Assembly: GCF_000283155.1 (NCBI RefSeq)
Contig: NW_004454197.1
Coordinates: 20,429,075-20,493,074, forward strand
Source of the DNA: Ceratotherium simum simum
Lineage: Eukaryota > Chordata > Mammalia > Perissodactyla > Rhinocerotidae
Length of the DNA stretch: 64,000 bases
Direction: 5' to 3'
How positions within the stretch are numbered: position 1 is the first letter of the stretch; each line of letters opens with the position of its first letter. This document shows, one piece after another, positions 11,216 to 22,400 of the stretch. Below the pieces are notes generated by a model, which saw only the letters and a list, made by a program, of their open reading frames with translations, was not told where the DNA came from and did no database searches. Position numbers and translations under genes: made by a program.

Positions 11216-14200
11216 TAGGCCAAGGGAGTCCAGTCTATAGGTATACAACAAACTTCAATGACCATTAACAGGACTAGAATCCAGCATCTACAAAGGTACA
11301 ACATAATTTTTCTCTCCACAATTACCCTCATTTTTTTTAACCAAAGATAATCACAGTAAAACTAACTTGTTTATATTAAAAACTTGGCCTGATTAAATGA
11401 AAATAAGAATACTCACTGAGAGTTTCTGAATTCTGGAGGGATCAGCTAGGGAGAAAAAGTAAATGTTTCATCTTCGTTCACAAAGGTATATTTTACCAAA
11501 TTGTTGATAGCTTAAGAGAAAATATTTCCTTAAATCTGTAAAAATAAAACATTAGAGCATCCTCCTCAGTTCATGTAGTCCCATATAATTAATATTTGTG
11601 CTTGATATATTGTCAGCAATTTTATGAAGCCATCAGTTTCTCTGTTGGAATTCTGTAATTTCTTACCTAGTTCAGTTTTATGATCTGAAAGTTTATCAGA
11701 AACCTGTATTCAAGAGTAAGTTCAGAGTCCTTTCCATGAATCTCTCTGAAGATGAAACATATTTGTAAAAGCATCAGAGTAAAACAATAATGGTCTGTAA
11801 ATGACAAAACACTTAAAGTGGCATGGTTAAATGTGTGATTAAAATGCAATTGACAAGGAAATTTGGTTATTTCTGTGACATATAACATTTAAAAATAGTG
11901 ACTAGAATTATAATATTTTACCAGGACATATCAGAATTTTATGAATTTTATATAATTTTTACAACACTCATTTTAATAACATTCACTCAAGCAATATAAC
12001 CTAACAAGGTTTATCATCATTTATTTGACAATGCTTCCCATGTAATTTAACAAACCAAATAAGCCTAATTAGTTAATATCTCCCTTTTTATAGAAAGAAA
12101 GAACAAATTCTTTGAGAAGTCCTAGAGTCCCTCTGGAAATTCTCAAAGTTACTTTCAGGTCAAAAGAAAGACTTTATTTAGGATGTGAATTCTGGGGAAG
12201 TTTGTCAAAAATATCAAAAGATTTTAAAACACTTGGTCACATAGGATCACAGGTCACTGTGAAACAATGCTTAGTTATCCATTTAACCAAAGTGACAACA
12301 GAAGATGTTAAAAGAAAACATAGAGAGTTAAACAGTTAAAAAAAAAAAACCCTTAGCTCTCTTAATAGAGAGGCCTCAGCTTTTTGAACATGGAAATTAT
12401 TTTGACAAAACATAGAATTTCTGCCTTTTAAGTAGACTTACTCAAAGGTAAACAAAAACACTTCATAATCTCTTTATCAAGGGCAGACTAAAAGTCCAAG
12501 AAAATTATTCTTTTAAGAGAGAGAGAAAACCAAATTCTAATTTTGTACCAACTTACTTTTGATATTAAAACTCATTTACTTAATTAAATTCATTTCAATC
12601 TTAGTCAACTTGGCCATGCACAAAACTCTTTTTTCAGGGTTCCTCTTCCATAAACCTTCTATAACTTTCTTTTTTACATTCAGAATTTGTCCCACGCCTT
12701 CTCTCCTTCATAGCCTCTCCTTAGGACAAAAATTACTTTCCTCTTTCCCATAACCAGTTTTACTTTAGGACAAATTTGCTTTCTTAACAAAATAAACAAA
12801 CAAAAATATTTCCATTCCTTGTAGCTTCTTTACTGAAAACATACATCTCTCTTTCCTTGTATACAGAGATGTTTCCCTTATTCTTTTACATAAGCATTCT
12901 GTGCATTGGCAGAGTTATAAACACTACCTAGAAACATGTCCTTTCTCACAGAAAATTTCTCAGCAAGGCACAAAACACGTTTATTAATAAACCCAAATAT
13001 TTTTTAGTTTCTCTGTAATAAGAAGCCAAAGGTAGATAAACCTATGTTTAGTAATTAATGTCTAATATTTTATCTTATGTAGAAATGATCCAGATACTCA
13101 ATAAATTTCTATCATTTAACTTAATTTAGTAAAACTCTAAGGTTTCAAGTTACCAAAAGATTTTGGAAGATTTTTTTTCAAGTACATATACCATAACACA
13201 TAATTATTTTTAAAAAGTTCACCTAAAAAGCTTTTAATCTTACTTACATCTATTTAGTTCCCAATAATTATATTTAGATTACTTACAAAAACTTCATCAG
13301 ATGTTAGACAAAGTTAGCCATCAATTTTTTTGCTGTCAAATTTTGTAACAGAGATAACATAAATTTGACTTTTAATAAACATAAGTAGAACAAAAGTTTT
13401 ATATCACGTTAACTTGAAAAACATGAGTTAGTTTCAATCATATTTAGAAATATTTTATATAAGCACTTACTTTAAGCCAATTAAATAGAGCTCTTTTACA
13501 AATTATACCACCCAAAGGTGGAAAAATATCACATATATATATATAACATACATCCATAAACGTACATAGATAGAGAGATGCAAGCAGAGACCTTAAATAG
13601 TTTTTGTTTTAAAATTTTAGCCATGAGATGGGTATGATAATGCAATACTCAGTAGTTTATAAAAGAACAGTTGGGTCCAAACTGTGTTTCTGGCAGATAG
13701 AATAAAGTAAGGATATCTGCTTAGATAGCTAAAGCTTTTTTTTTTTTTTTTTTTTTTTAAACTAATAATTGTGGAGAAAACACTTAAGATGCTAGATTTT
13801 GGACAAGGTTGCTTCTATATCCATTTCTCTCTAGAGCTGCATTTCCAGTTTTGCAAAGATAAGATAAAAGGACAGTTGCTCTCAATTCCTGGGAAATTGG
13901 GTTGTAACTTAAATGACATCATAGGTTGATCAACCTGTCCAACTACATCACCCCTAATTTGCTTCTTTCCCTCTGGGTACATAGTTTTATTTTAACTTAG
14001 GGAGGAGTGCCTATATACATAAAACAATCCTATCAGGCTCTGAATATCAGCTTTCAGTTTGGCCAAATTTCTGATCATAAGTTACTAAATCCTTTCAAAT
14101 ATCTTGTCAGGTTTTAGCCAGGACAAACAGTAAATATTTCTATCAGTATTAACTCCATTAATTTTTAATTTTAGTTTCCGCTTGACTGTTTAAGGGAATA

Positions 14201-14384
14201 ATGTAGCAGTTTCCCAGAAAATCTCTGAGTCTTATTAACTTTGGGAGGGGCTCATAGGAGGCCCTCCTTCAAAGGTAGATATGGTGTGTCTGTGAAGCCA
14301 TTAACGTAACAGACTTTTGTTTGTCTTTCTTTTACGTACCTCTTATATCTTAATTTTTCATTAGCTTTTTGCAATGAAACTTTC
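11216..14384 (-). repeat. AT-rich non-coding block of ERV A
   Basis: About 3 kb, strongly AT-rich, with stops in every frame. Long parts match 57.0-59.6 kb in ERV B, for example the segment around 12000-12100 against 57050-57160, and 13010-13150 against 58050-58190. It occupies the place of gag and most of pol. Confidence 0.78.
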
Positions 14385-14610
14385 TTTTTTTTTTTTTTTT
14401 AAGATTTTTTTTTTTTTTAATTTTTCCCCCCAAAGCCCCAGTGGATAGTTGTGTGTCGTAGCTGCACATCCTTCTAGTTGCTGTATGTGGGACTCGGCCT
14501 CAGGATGAACGGAGAAGTGGTGCCTCGATGCGCACCCGGGATCCGAACCCGGGCCACCAGCATCGCAGCGCGTGCACTTAACCACCAAGCCACAGGGCCG
14601 GCCCTGGCCC
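14385..14610 (-). mobile_element. ERE1-type SINE, antisense, inside ERV A
   Basis: Complete, with target duplication GCAATGAAACTTTC. Confidence 0.93.
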
Positions 14611-16029
14611 CTGCAATGAAACTTTCAATAAGGCTATTTGGGAATTTTGAAGACTGTGCTTTTAAGTGCACTTCTTAAATGATTTTATCTAATTGGAACA
14701 TTCCTGCTAATGGCCAATGTAATTCCTGTGAGGTCTGGCAGCAGTCTGGCAGGACCTTAGCTGCAAATGGAGTTTTAACCCCAATTTCTGCCTAGCCATA
14801 TCTGGCTACAAATGCGGTGCTACCCACATTTCTGCTCAACCATATTTTGGCCCCCAACCTCACTGTTACCAAGCCAAGCTCTCACAATACAAAACAAGCT
14901 TAGTAAGGTCTTGCTGGGGTTTTTTGGGTAAATATTTATGGCTTCTGGACCATAGTTTTTAAGCAGTATGCCAAAAGGTGGCACACTTGACTCTTTAGAA
15001 ATTAAAGATTGCATTTAATTTGTATGGTCCATGGTTCTCAAATCTAGTGTGTGGAAAGACAAGTTTTGGAAGCTGAAAGGAGCCCCAAAGTGGCCACTGT
15101 AATTTTACATCATCTTTAGTATTATCTGTCCACTGGGACACAAATTTACAAGAGGAAGGACCATAGTTCTTAAATATAAAATGAGCTGGAGTTCTCAAGG
15201 GAGGTTGATCATTTATGGTTGTTCTAGATCAATTGTTCCCCATAATTTAGAGAGGGCTGTTCTTGGATGACCAAGGCAGGAGGCTATGTGTTTTGGGTCA
15301 GGTATGCGCTGCTTATGAGGACCACCTCCCAAAGTGTCACCAATGGGCTGTTGGTCTCTCTCTTATGTGTCTCAGAAAATCTTGGACACTAAGCCATGTC
15401 AGGTTGCTCAAGGTACTAGGATGACCAGTCCTTTATGTGTACCTCCTGGACAAGCTTACGGAGGTACTTCTGACCGAGGAACAGGGGATGTCCTTCTGTT
15501 GGGAGGCCCTGTGAGACTGCTGCATGTCACGGACAGAGTCCTCACACTTCTGCTAGGTTTCTAGTCACCTGGAAACACCCCGAAAGGGGTTGGAAGGAGC
15601 AATGTCTCTTACCTTCGGAGTCAGAGGACCCTCATTTAGATGACAGGAGAAGCTAAGGGGTCTGCGTTTGTTATCAAGAACAGCTGAATTTCAAATTGTA
15701 AGAGAATGTGGCCACTTTAATAAAATGGAAAACTACTAGAGCCACAATAACATTCACCGAAGGAAGTCCTTAAACTCAAATCCTCTGCCTAGTTAAGGCG
15801 AGGATGGAATCCTTTCCTCCAAAGGAGTGAGGACAGAACTGTTTAGTCCACCCAAATAAAATCTGGTCTTAACCTCAACTAACGAAATAGGAGGTTCAGA
15901 TCCAGAAGAACTTACTGTGGGAACTCTGAGGCTCACCGGTGGAAACACTAGAGAACAAGGGTCCCGTGGAGGTATGGTGCTGGGGGTCCGGGGTCAGCTG
16001 CTCTGGATTCTGCTGACTATGCCAAGAAA
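14611..16029 (-). other. ERV A leader region
   Basis: Retroviral 5' non-coding sequence, shared in part with 59.5-60.76 kb of ERV B (both have ATGCCAAGAAA next to the 5' LTR). On the minus strand TGGCATAG lies eight bases past the LTR end and could be a primer-binding site, but I could not assign a tRNA. Confidence 0.6.
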
Positions 16030-16336
16030 TGTTGGCTGAGGAAAAATCACTACAATTGAAACAGCAGATATTTATTTGGGCAATTAGAATTGCAATTTGG
16101 GAAACAGATTCGGGTAGAAACCCGAAATATGTTCCAATTACAGGAGAGGGGCTTAGAGTTTTTATGGGAAAAAAAGAGGATGAGGTGAGTTGCATTAAAG
16201 AGTTCACTGGTGTTAGAAAGGTCAGATTGTTTGTACTTCATCAACTGGCTTGAGATTCGGTCATCAGGCAAAAGATTAGACTTGTACTTCATTGATTGGT
16301 TAGTGATTCGGTCATCAACAAAGTCCAGTTTTTACT
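16030..16336 (-). repeat. ERV A 5' LTR, truncated
   Basis: Starts TGTTGGCTGAGG and matches the 3' LTR as far as CAAAGTCCAGTTTTT, then breaks off. About 130-150 bp of the upstream U3 part is missing, and a MER5A element follows within 20 bp. Confidence 0.83.
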
Positions 16337-16353
16337 TGACACTGAGTTCTCTT

Positions 16354-16530
16354 CAGATGGTTCTCAACTTTGGTTACATATTGGAATCACCCAGGAGCTT
16401 TAAGAAATATTGTTGCCTAGGTCCCATCCCAGAGATACTGGTTTAATGGGCCTCGGGGTGTGGATTGGGCATCAGAATTTTTTTAAACCTCTCCCAAGTG
16501 GTTCTACTGTGAATCCAAATTGAGACCATC
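16354..16530. mobile_element. MER5A-type hAT element
   Basis: CAGATGGTTCTCAACTTTGG through CCCAGAGATACTGGTTTAAT. It is complete at its left end. Confidence 0.75.
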
Positions 16531-16700
16531 AGCTTTGCAGCAAGGTTCTTTCTTACATTGTCTTGATAATTTGCATTATTATTGATTCTCAATTTGTTAA
16601 TCAAATAAAGAAAAGAGAACCTGTTAATGCTTGTCAAAGTCTGCTGAAGCTTCAAGTCCAAAGCCCACAGATACTAATGTCTTTGATTTGTAGGGTTTTT
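16531..16700. other. Short unassigned segment
   Basis: AT-rich, nothing recognised. Confidence 0.4.
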
Positions 16701-17535
16701 TAGATTCTTGCTTCTCGAAGTGTGAGCCATGGACCAGTAGAACATCAAGATCACCAGGCACTGGTTAGAAACGCAGAAACTCCAGCCCCCCCCAGTCTTG
16801 AGAACTGTAACACTTTTCAGCACAAACAATTTTGTCCACCGGCCACGCTAGGAGACCTGAATAAACACTAGCAGTTTCTAGCAGCTCAAGGCTGTTTCCC
16901 CGGGACAACCCAACCCCCCTTGAGACCCTGCCTGGGAAACCTCCAGGCTGCCAAAAGAACTTACCGTTTGTTCCAGCCAAACACCTGACCATAGGCCTCT
17001 GACCTCCCTTTTCTTAGAGTATTTACTTAAAAAAACTTGTGATTGTAAATCCTTTTTCTGTCCTTTTGAGATGTATATGTATCTCTGAAACCCAGGAGTA
17101 TCTTTCTCAAGGACCTGGGGGCCATCCCTTTGAAATGTAACCATCAGGACAAACAGGGCTCTATCTTCCAGTTTCTGTGAGAGGGTAGAAGCCTAACCTG
17201 ACAAGTTAGCCAGTTAGCAGACACAGAGAACCTAATTACATCCACCAATGCCCTCAACCCGCTCTTTGTCATTTTCCACTTCTCTGACTGCTCAAGCCCC
17301 CACTTGTCCCCCCTCCCTACTCCTTCATCTCCCTTTAAAGTTCCAGTCACCTCTGCACAGAGCCCAGTTGAGCTCAGTTCCATACTGAGGCCTCGCCCAT
17401 ACTGCTGTAGTTACTGAATAAAATCTGTCTTTACTGCCTTTAACTAGTGTCTGGCTTGTCTTTAACCACCTCCATTTTAACAAGATCCTTAGGTGATGAG
17501 CGTGTAGACTAAAGTTTGAGAAGTGTCATTTTATA
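16700..17535. mobile_element. MER5-type element split by a solo LTR
   Basis: Left part CTTCTCGAAGTGTGAGCCAT to CAGAAACTCCAGCCC, right part AACAAGATCCTTAGGTGATG to AAAGTTTGAGAAGTGTC. The two halves are collinear once the LTR is removed. Confidence 0.7.
16799..17475 (+). repeat. Solo LTR, ERV1-like, inside a MER5 element
   Basis: A roughly 680-bp non-coding block with a polyadenylation signal near its right end (TGAATAAAATCTGTC at 17415) and GC-rich pyrimidine tracts upstream, typical of LTR R/U5 organisation. The exact ends and target duplication could not be fixed. Confidence 0.6.
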
Positions 17536-17554
17536 ATGTTTATCATTCCCTCAA

Positions 17555-17720
17555 CGACTTCTAATGAACAGCCCTGAACGGTAGACAGGAATTATTATGC
17601 CCATTTCACCAGAGAGAGCTGAGGGTCAGAGCTTTGCTCCAAGTCACACTGTTAAACTAGAACTTGAACCCCCCTCATGACTCAATCTGGTGCTCTTCCC
17701 ATAATGCCATGCTAATGACA
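17555..17720 (-). mobile_element. MIR SINE
   Basis: TTATTATGCCCATTTCACCA then AGTCACACTGTTAAACTAGA, the MIR core read in reverse. Confidence 0.75.
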
Positions 17721-18639
17721 GAGAGAAGACCACTCTGCACATGAGGACCAGGAACAAGACAGTTGGTGAAGGAGATCACAATAACACATCCATTGCTGCA
17801 ATGTCCTCGCAGGCTCTGCTCTTCTTTAATTGCAAGAAAATCATTTCAGAATAAGTGTCTTCTAGGCACCAAAGAATGTTCATCTGAGTTATGCTGAGTA
17901 GCCGAGTGCCTGAGATCACAGCTACTGAGGGATGAGTCACTACACTGACCCTGTCCAAGTACTGAAGAGCGTTACCTCCAAGTCTGCAGAAGCCCAGCCC
18001 TTCTCGGGCCTTGCACACACCATGCAGCTGCCATCACGTGAAGTCAGACCCAGTCCCATCCTAGTCCTGGACCAGCCACGCCTACTCACTCCGCACGCTC
18101 AGTGCTGACACTCCTACTTTCCCAGCTTTACCTCCAACCTGTCTCCATTCTTGCTTTCCTGGATAAACGCTGACATCCCTCCTGCTGGCTGGTCTGCTCC
18201 CCTGTCCCCTCTTTGGGCTCCCATCCCCGCCTGCCTACTCCTGGGCAAGTCCTGGGCTGACTTGCTGCCTTGAGCACACTCCCTAGGGCAGGGCTCCCTG
18301 TGAGTTCTTGCTCACCTCATACTTATTCACATGACAAAATTTCAAACATAATAATTAATGAATTAAATTATATTACATCCTCTCTGTCCCTTTTCCTGCT
18401 TCCCAAATTAGGCTAAAAGACCATCAGTAGGAAAGCAGCTACCAATTTTAAATACCAAAGTCATTCCTTTAGGAAAGACAGCAAAATCACTAACATGAAA
18501 TGACAGGATGCATTTCTCTGGTCATTTGCAAACCTCTTAGATCATTAGAACTAGAGGAACTCCCCCACCTCTCACCCCTTACACATGGAAAATACTGATT
18601 TTTCAGGTTCAGTGTCTTTGGCACTACTGATTTAAATTC
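17721..18639. other. Intergenic sequence downstream of PRXL2A, nothing recognised
   Basis: Mixed composition with no repeat family, exon or RNA that I can support. A later poly(A) site of PRXL2A could extend into it. Confidence 0.5.
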
Positions 18640-19290
18640 AGCCATCATTATGGTAAATATTTTTATTGTTAGTTTTATCAGAAAAAAATTGTATTACAGA
18701 AAAATTCTGATGCATCATTTTATCAGATCCAGAGATGATCATTTCTTCTAAAAAAACAATGAGGTTTATGAGGTTAGAATGGAAGACAATCAAAAAATAG
18801 ATTTCAGTTTATATTTCACCTTTATCAAGCCCTCCGGAGCACATCAATTCTTTTATGAGTATTACTTTAACATTATATAACAAGCCATTAATAGAAAACA
18901 CAAACCAGAAACCTTATATCCTTAATCTTCAAGTCAATCACCAACTTTTCTTAGATTTCTGAAGACATGAAAATAAAAATCATTTCAAATAACAGCACTC
19001 AAATACGATGTTTGCAATAAGGTGCAGCAGTTAACTTTAAGCCTCATAGTTTCCAAATTTTAGCTGAAATAACTCTCATTAGTTTCTTAGATTTTATCAG
19101 TCTTGTTTGGGGGCTACTGTGCCTTATTGGGCCTAAATAGAGTACGATATTAAAATACGTTAATGATCTATACTGGGAATATGGCGTAAGTGGGTTTCTA
19201 ACTCTTTAGGGACATGAGTAGAGAGAGAACACATCCCAGGAACACACGTGAGTGCCCCTGGTTATTCCTGAGCTGGAAAGTTTCACACAA
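18640..19290 (-). other. PRXL2A: Probable PRXL2A 3' untranslated region
   Basis: This AT-rich stretch, free of recognisable repeats, lies directly after the stop codon. It runs to a canonical AATAAA on the minus strand. The end point is inferred from that signal only; longer alternative ends are possible. Confidence 0.5.
18662..18667 (-). terminator. Candidate polyadenylation signal AATAAA for PRXL2A
   Basis: The plus strand reads TTTATT here, giving AATAAA on the minus strand about 620 nt past the stop codon. It is the first canonical hexamer I found downstream. Use of the site is inferred. Confidence 0.45.
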
Positions 19291-19404
19291 TCATATTTTC
19301 TCTGAGGCCGAAGTCTGTGGCTTGATCTTTCCAGCAGCTTCCAGAACAGAAACTGGGTTTACTTTGTCTCCAAATTCTTTTTCTCGGTGCTCAAGAAGAA
19401 TGCC
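19291..19404 (-). CDS. PRXL2A: PRXL2A coding exon 5 (residues 193-229 and stop)
   Basis: The acceptor is GTTTCCTTTCAG. The exon reads GILLEHREKEFGDK and continues to VLEAAGKIKPQTSASEKI followed by TGA at 19293-19291. It is too short to stand out as an open frame. It was found by matching the expected C-terminus and by frame continuity from exon 4. Confidence 0.94.
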   Translation of the reverse strand, partial: GILLEHREKEFGDKVNPVSVLEAAGKIKPQTSASEKI

Positions 19405-22400
19405 CTGAAAGGAAACAAGAGAGAACATCAGTCCTCAGCCTGAGGCACTCATTGGTGAGACAGGCCCTGAGCGGCAGCTGTCCATCAAGCCGTGCACTTG
19501 GGCAGCAGGGAACAGAGATCTGAATCGGTCCTGGCTCTGCCCTTGTGGAGCCAGTCTTCTGGGGAAGGTCGGTCCTGTGCAACATCACAGAATCTGGACT
19601 GCACAAGCAGCACTCTGGGAGCAAGAAGTCAGGATGATTAGACAGGTAGGGGTTAGGAAAGCCTTCACAGGTGATGAAGCAGGAAGGGAAACAGGCTCTC
19701 TACAGGTAAAGGGAGGCAAAGAACATTCTGGGTGAGGAGAAGAGAATGAGCTCACACAGAAAAGCCTGCAGGTGTGGAGTGGAGCCCAGAGGTCAGACTT
19801 GGGCAGGCGTTGAATGACCACCTGACAAAGGGGGCCCTCTCTTTACTTTAGTTTTCCTAAGAAACTGGAGGCCACCCACTTCTGATACGGTGAAGCAAAA
19901 CGCACCAAGACACAGCACACCCCAAAGCTCCCTAACAGGGCAAGAAAGATACAATAATGTGTTTGAGATCAGCATCAACACATCCTTGTTAAAGAGTTCT
20001 TTGACCCATAGCATTTGGGAACTCATCTTAAATTAAAAAAATAAACATCTGTAAACATGTTCATTGTACTATTATTTATAAAGACTTTAAAAAAACAAGA
20101 AGTCCCACCACACTGTGGTAACCACAGGGAAGTAGATCAGGAAACTAGATTCACTTGCTCAATAAAGCAGTATGCAGACATCAAAAATACTAAGGAGGAT
20201 GGGCCGGCCCCGTGGCTTAGCGGTTAAGTGCGCGCGCTCCGCTGCTGGCGGCCCGGGTTCAGATCCCGGGCGTGCACCGACGCACCGCTTCTCCGGCCAT
20301 GCTGAGGCCGCGTCCCACATACAGCAACTAGAAGGATGTGCAGCTACGACATACAACTATCTACTGGGGCTTTGGGGGAAAATAAATAAATAAATAAAAT
20401 CTTTAAAAAAAAAATACTAAGGAGAAATATATAATAACATGGGGAAATATTCATGATATACTGTTAAATGAAAAAAGAACATCTAGTTTAATAAGATATC
20501 CTTTTCTAAAAACAACACCAAAGGCCTCTCAGCTCGGCTCTGTTCTAATAGGTTGTCCGTGGTGGTTCAGATGACAGGATGGCTCTCTCCACCTTCTACT
20601 GTTTCATTTTCAAATTTTCCATGTTGAAAACATGCTTCTTCCTTAAAGTAAGTATGCTTTAAAGATTATTATTACAAAGGAAACCCCCACCGAGTGGCAC
20701 CTGGCACAGAGGAACTGCAAAACCTCTGCTCTCAAGAAGCACGGAGCTTTCTGTGTTCCCTGAAGTGGAAGGTCCTGAAGCTCACCAGCTGGGTCAACCT
20801 TCCACCAGGAAGGGAGAAGGAAGGAGCTCCAGGGAGCACCAACAAAGTCAAACAACACACCTAGCAACAGCAGGAGCATGCCAGCCAGGCTTGGGAGCCC
20901 GTGAGCACCAGATGAGTCACTGCCAGGCAAGAGAAGGCTGGCCGCTGGGCCAGGCCCTGCCCTGGAGGCTGAGGGGAGGCCGAGGTAGGAAGGGGATGGA
21001 GTCCCAGAGTGCCGGGGTGGGAAGAGGCTGAGGGACCCTCTGAGGAGTGGCCTGCCCAAGGGCAGGGGCATCTGGAAGGGCTCTTTGGGAACCACCTCCG
21101 AAGAGAGGCTCTGGGCTGGGGAAGGGCAGAGACTCTGGGATAGGACAGATCTGAGTTCCTGAGTCTCATTTCCATTGTCTCATTCCATACACTTACTAGC
21201 AGTGTATCTTTGGCTGAGTTATTTCATAACTCGAGGCCCACTTCCTTATGTGTAGATGGGAATAGAAAGACCTAACATCCCAGACTGGTTATGAGGAAGA
21301 CAAGAGATCATGTATACGAGCACCTGGAACAAGGCAGGTACTTGCTGGCAGCCATTATCACTAAGACATTTTGATATATTTACCAGCAAGTTACCACAGA
21401 GGTTTATGTTCAATCACACACCAATTCATGCTAGATTCAAATACAGACAAGCAACAGCAGATACCAAGGTTTAAAAGGAAGAGGTTAGAAATAAAGCTGA
21501 AGATTGAAGGATTTCTATTCCCACTAGCTTTTATTCCTCCCAAATTGGGAAAAGTATGCAACGATCGATGTTAGTAGTGAGATCCATCAGTGCAGGCAAC
21601 CCCGTCCTTTTACAGATGATGCCAGGCATTAATGTCATGCCCAAGGTTGGTAGAGATAGGCCTAGAAGTCAGGCCACCAGTCTCCAGGTCCTGCTGCCCT
21701 CCCCTCGAGCCTGCATCCACTTGACCCCATCCCTGCTCTGCGTCCACCCGGCACTGCCCTCCCGTGGGGGGTGTCGCCACGGCTCCAGGCCGCCCAGAGT
21801 CTGACATGGAGCATCCACCCACTTGCCTCCTGGGCCCACAGAGCCCTCACTTTTCCATGCCTTCCCCAAGAGCCCCCGTGCTGAGTCTGGATCCTCATAA
21901 CCAGGGCCCAAATGGCCCGTCCACTGAGAGGGCTGCTACTTCTCCAGGGGTGGCCCTGACACCAGGGAAAAGGGAAACGCACCACCTCCCCAACTTGCCA
22001 CTTCCCCTAACTGGGCCTGTTTGTATTGCTTCTTTCCTCTTCAAGTTTCTCTATTGTTCATCCTTGATGACCTGGGAACACTGTGAGGGAGTAAATTCTT
22101 GACACAACAAAAACTATGCTTTCGTTTGAGCACAGAAAAGTTTTTTTTGTTTTTTTTTTTTTGTGAGGAAGATCAGCCCTGAGCTAACATCTGTCAGCAA
22201 TCCTCCTCCTTTTGCTGAGGAAGACTGGCCCTGGGCTAACATCCAGAGCACAGAAAACTTGAAATTAGAAAACCTGGGTTTGGGCCCCGCGGCGCCACTG
22301 ATGAGCTGTGCTCCCTGGTGTCGTCACTCACCTCCTCCGTCCCAAGTTACTCACCTGTAAAACTCTCAGGCTGTCTCATGACATTACGGTGATGAGTACG

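Larger units (their letters stand above)
8794..16336 (-). mobile_element. ERV A: class I (ERV1) endogenous retrovirus, antisense, decayed and internally deleted
   Basis: The two ends share several hundred bases (CACTACAATT through GATTNGGTCATCA-type sequence), identifying 3' and 5' LTRs. In viral (minus-strand) order: truncated 5' LTR, a leader of about 1.4 kb, an AT-rich non-coding block of about 3 kb, an integrase C-terminal remnant, a much shortened env, a polypurine tract and the 3' LTR. No gag, protease or reverse transcriptase was recognised. EREs at 8833, 9609, 10454 and 14385 lie inside. It is closely related to ERV B at 53.3-61.2 kb. Confidence 0.88.

Noticed and set aside
15990..16030. 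Primer-binding site next to the ERV 5' LTRs (TGGCATAG on the minus strand)
   Set aside because: Conserved between ERV A and ERV B, but eight bases from the LTR end and not matched to any tRNA 3' end I know. Left unassigned.
20159..20393. Open frames on both strands of ERE SINEs
   Set aside because: The same peptides recur at every ERE in the window. They are products of SINE sequence, not genes.
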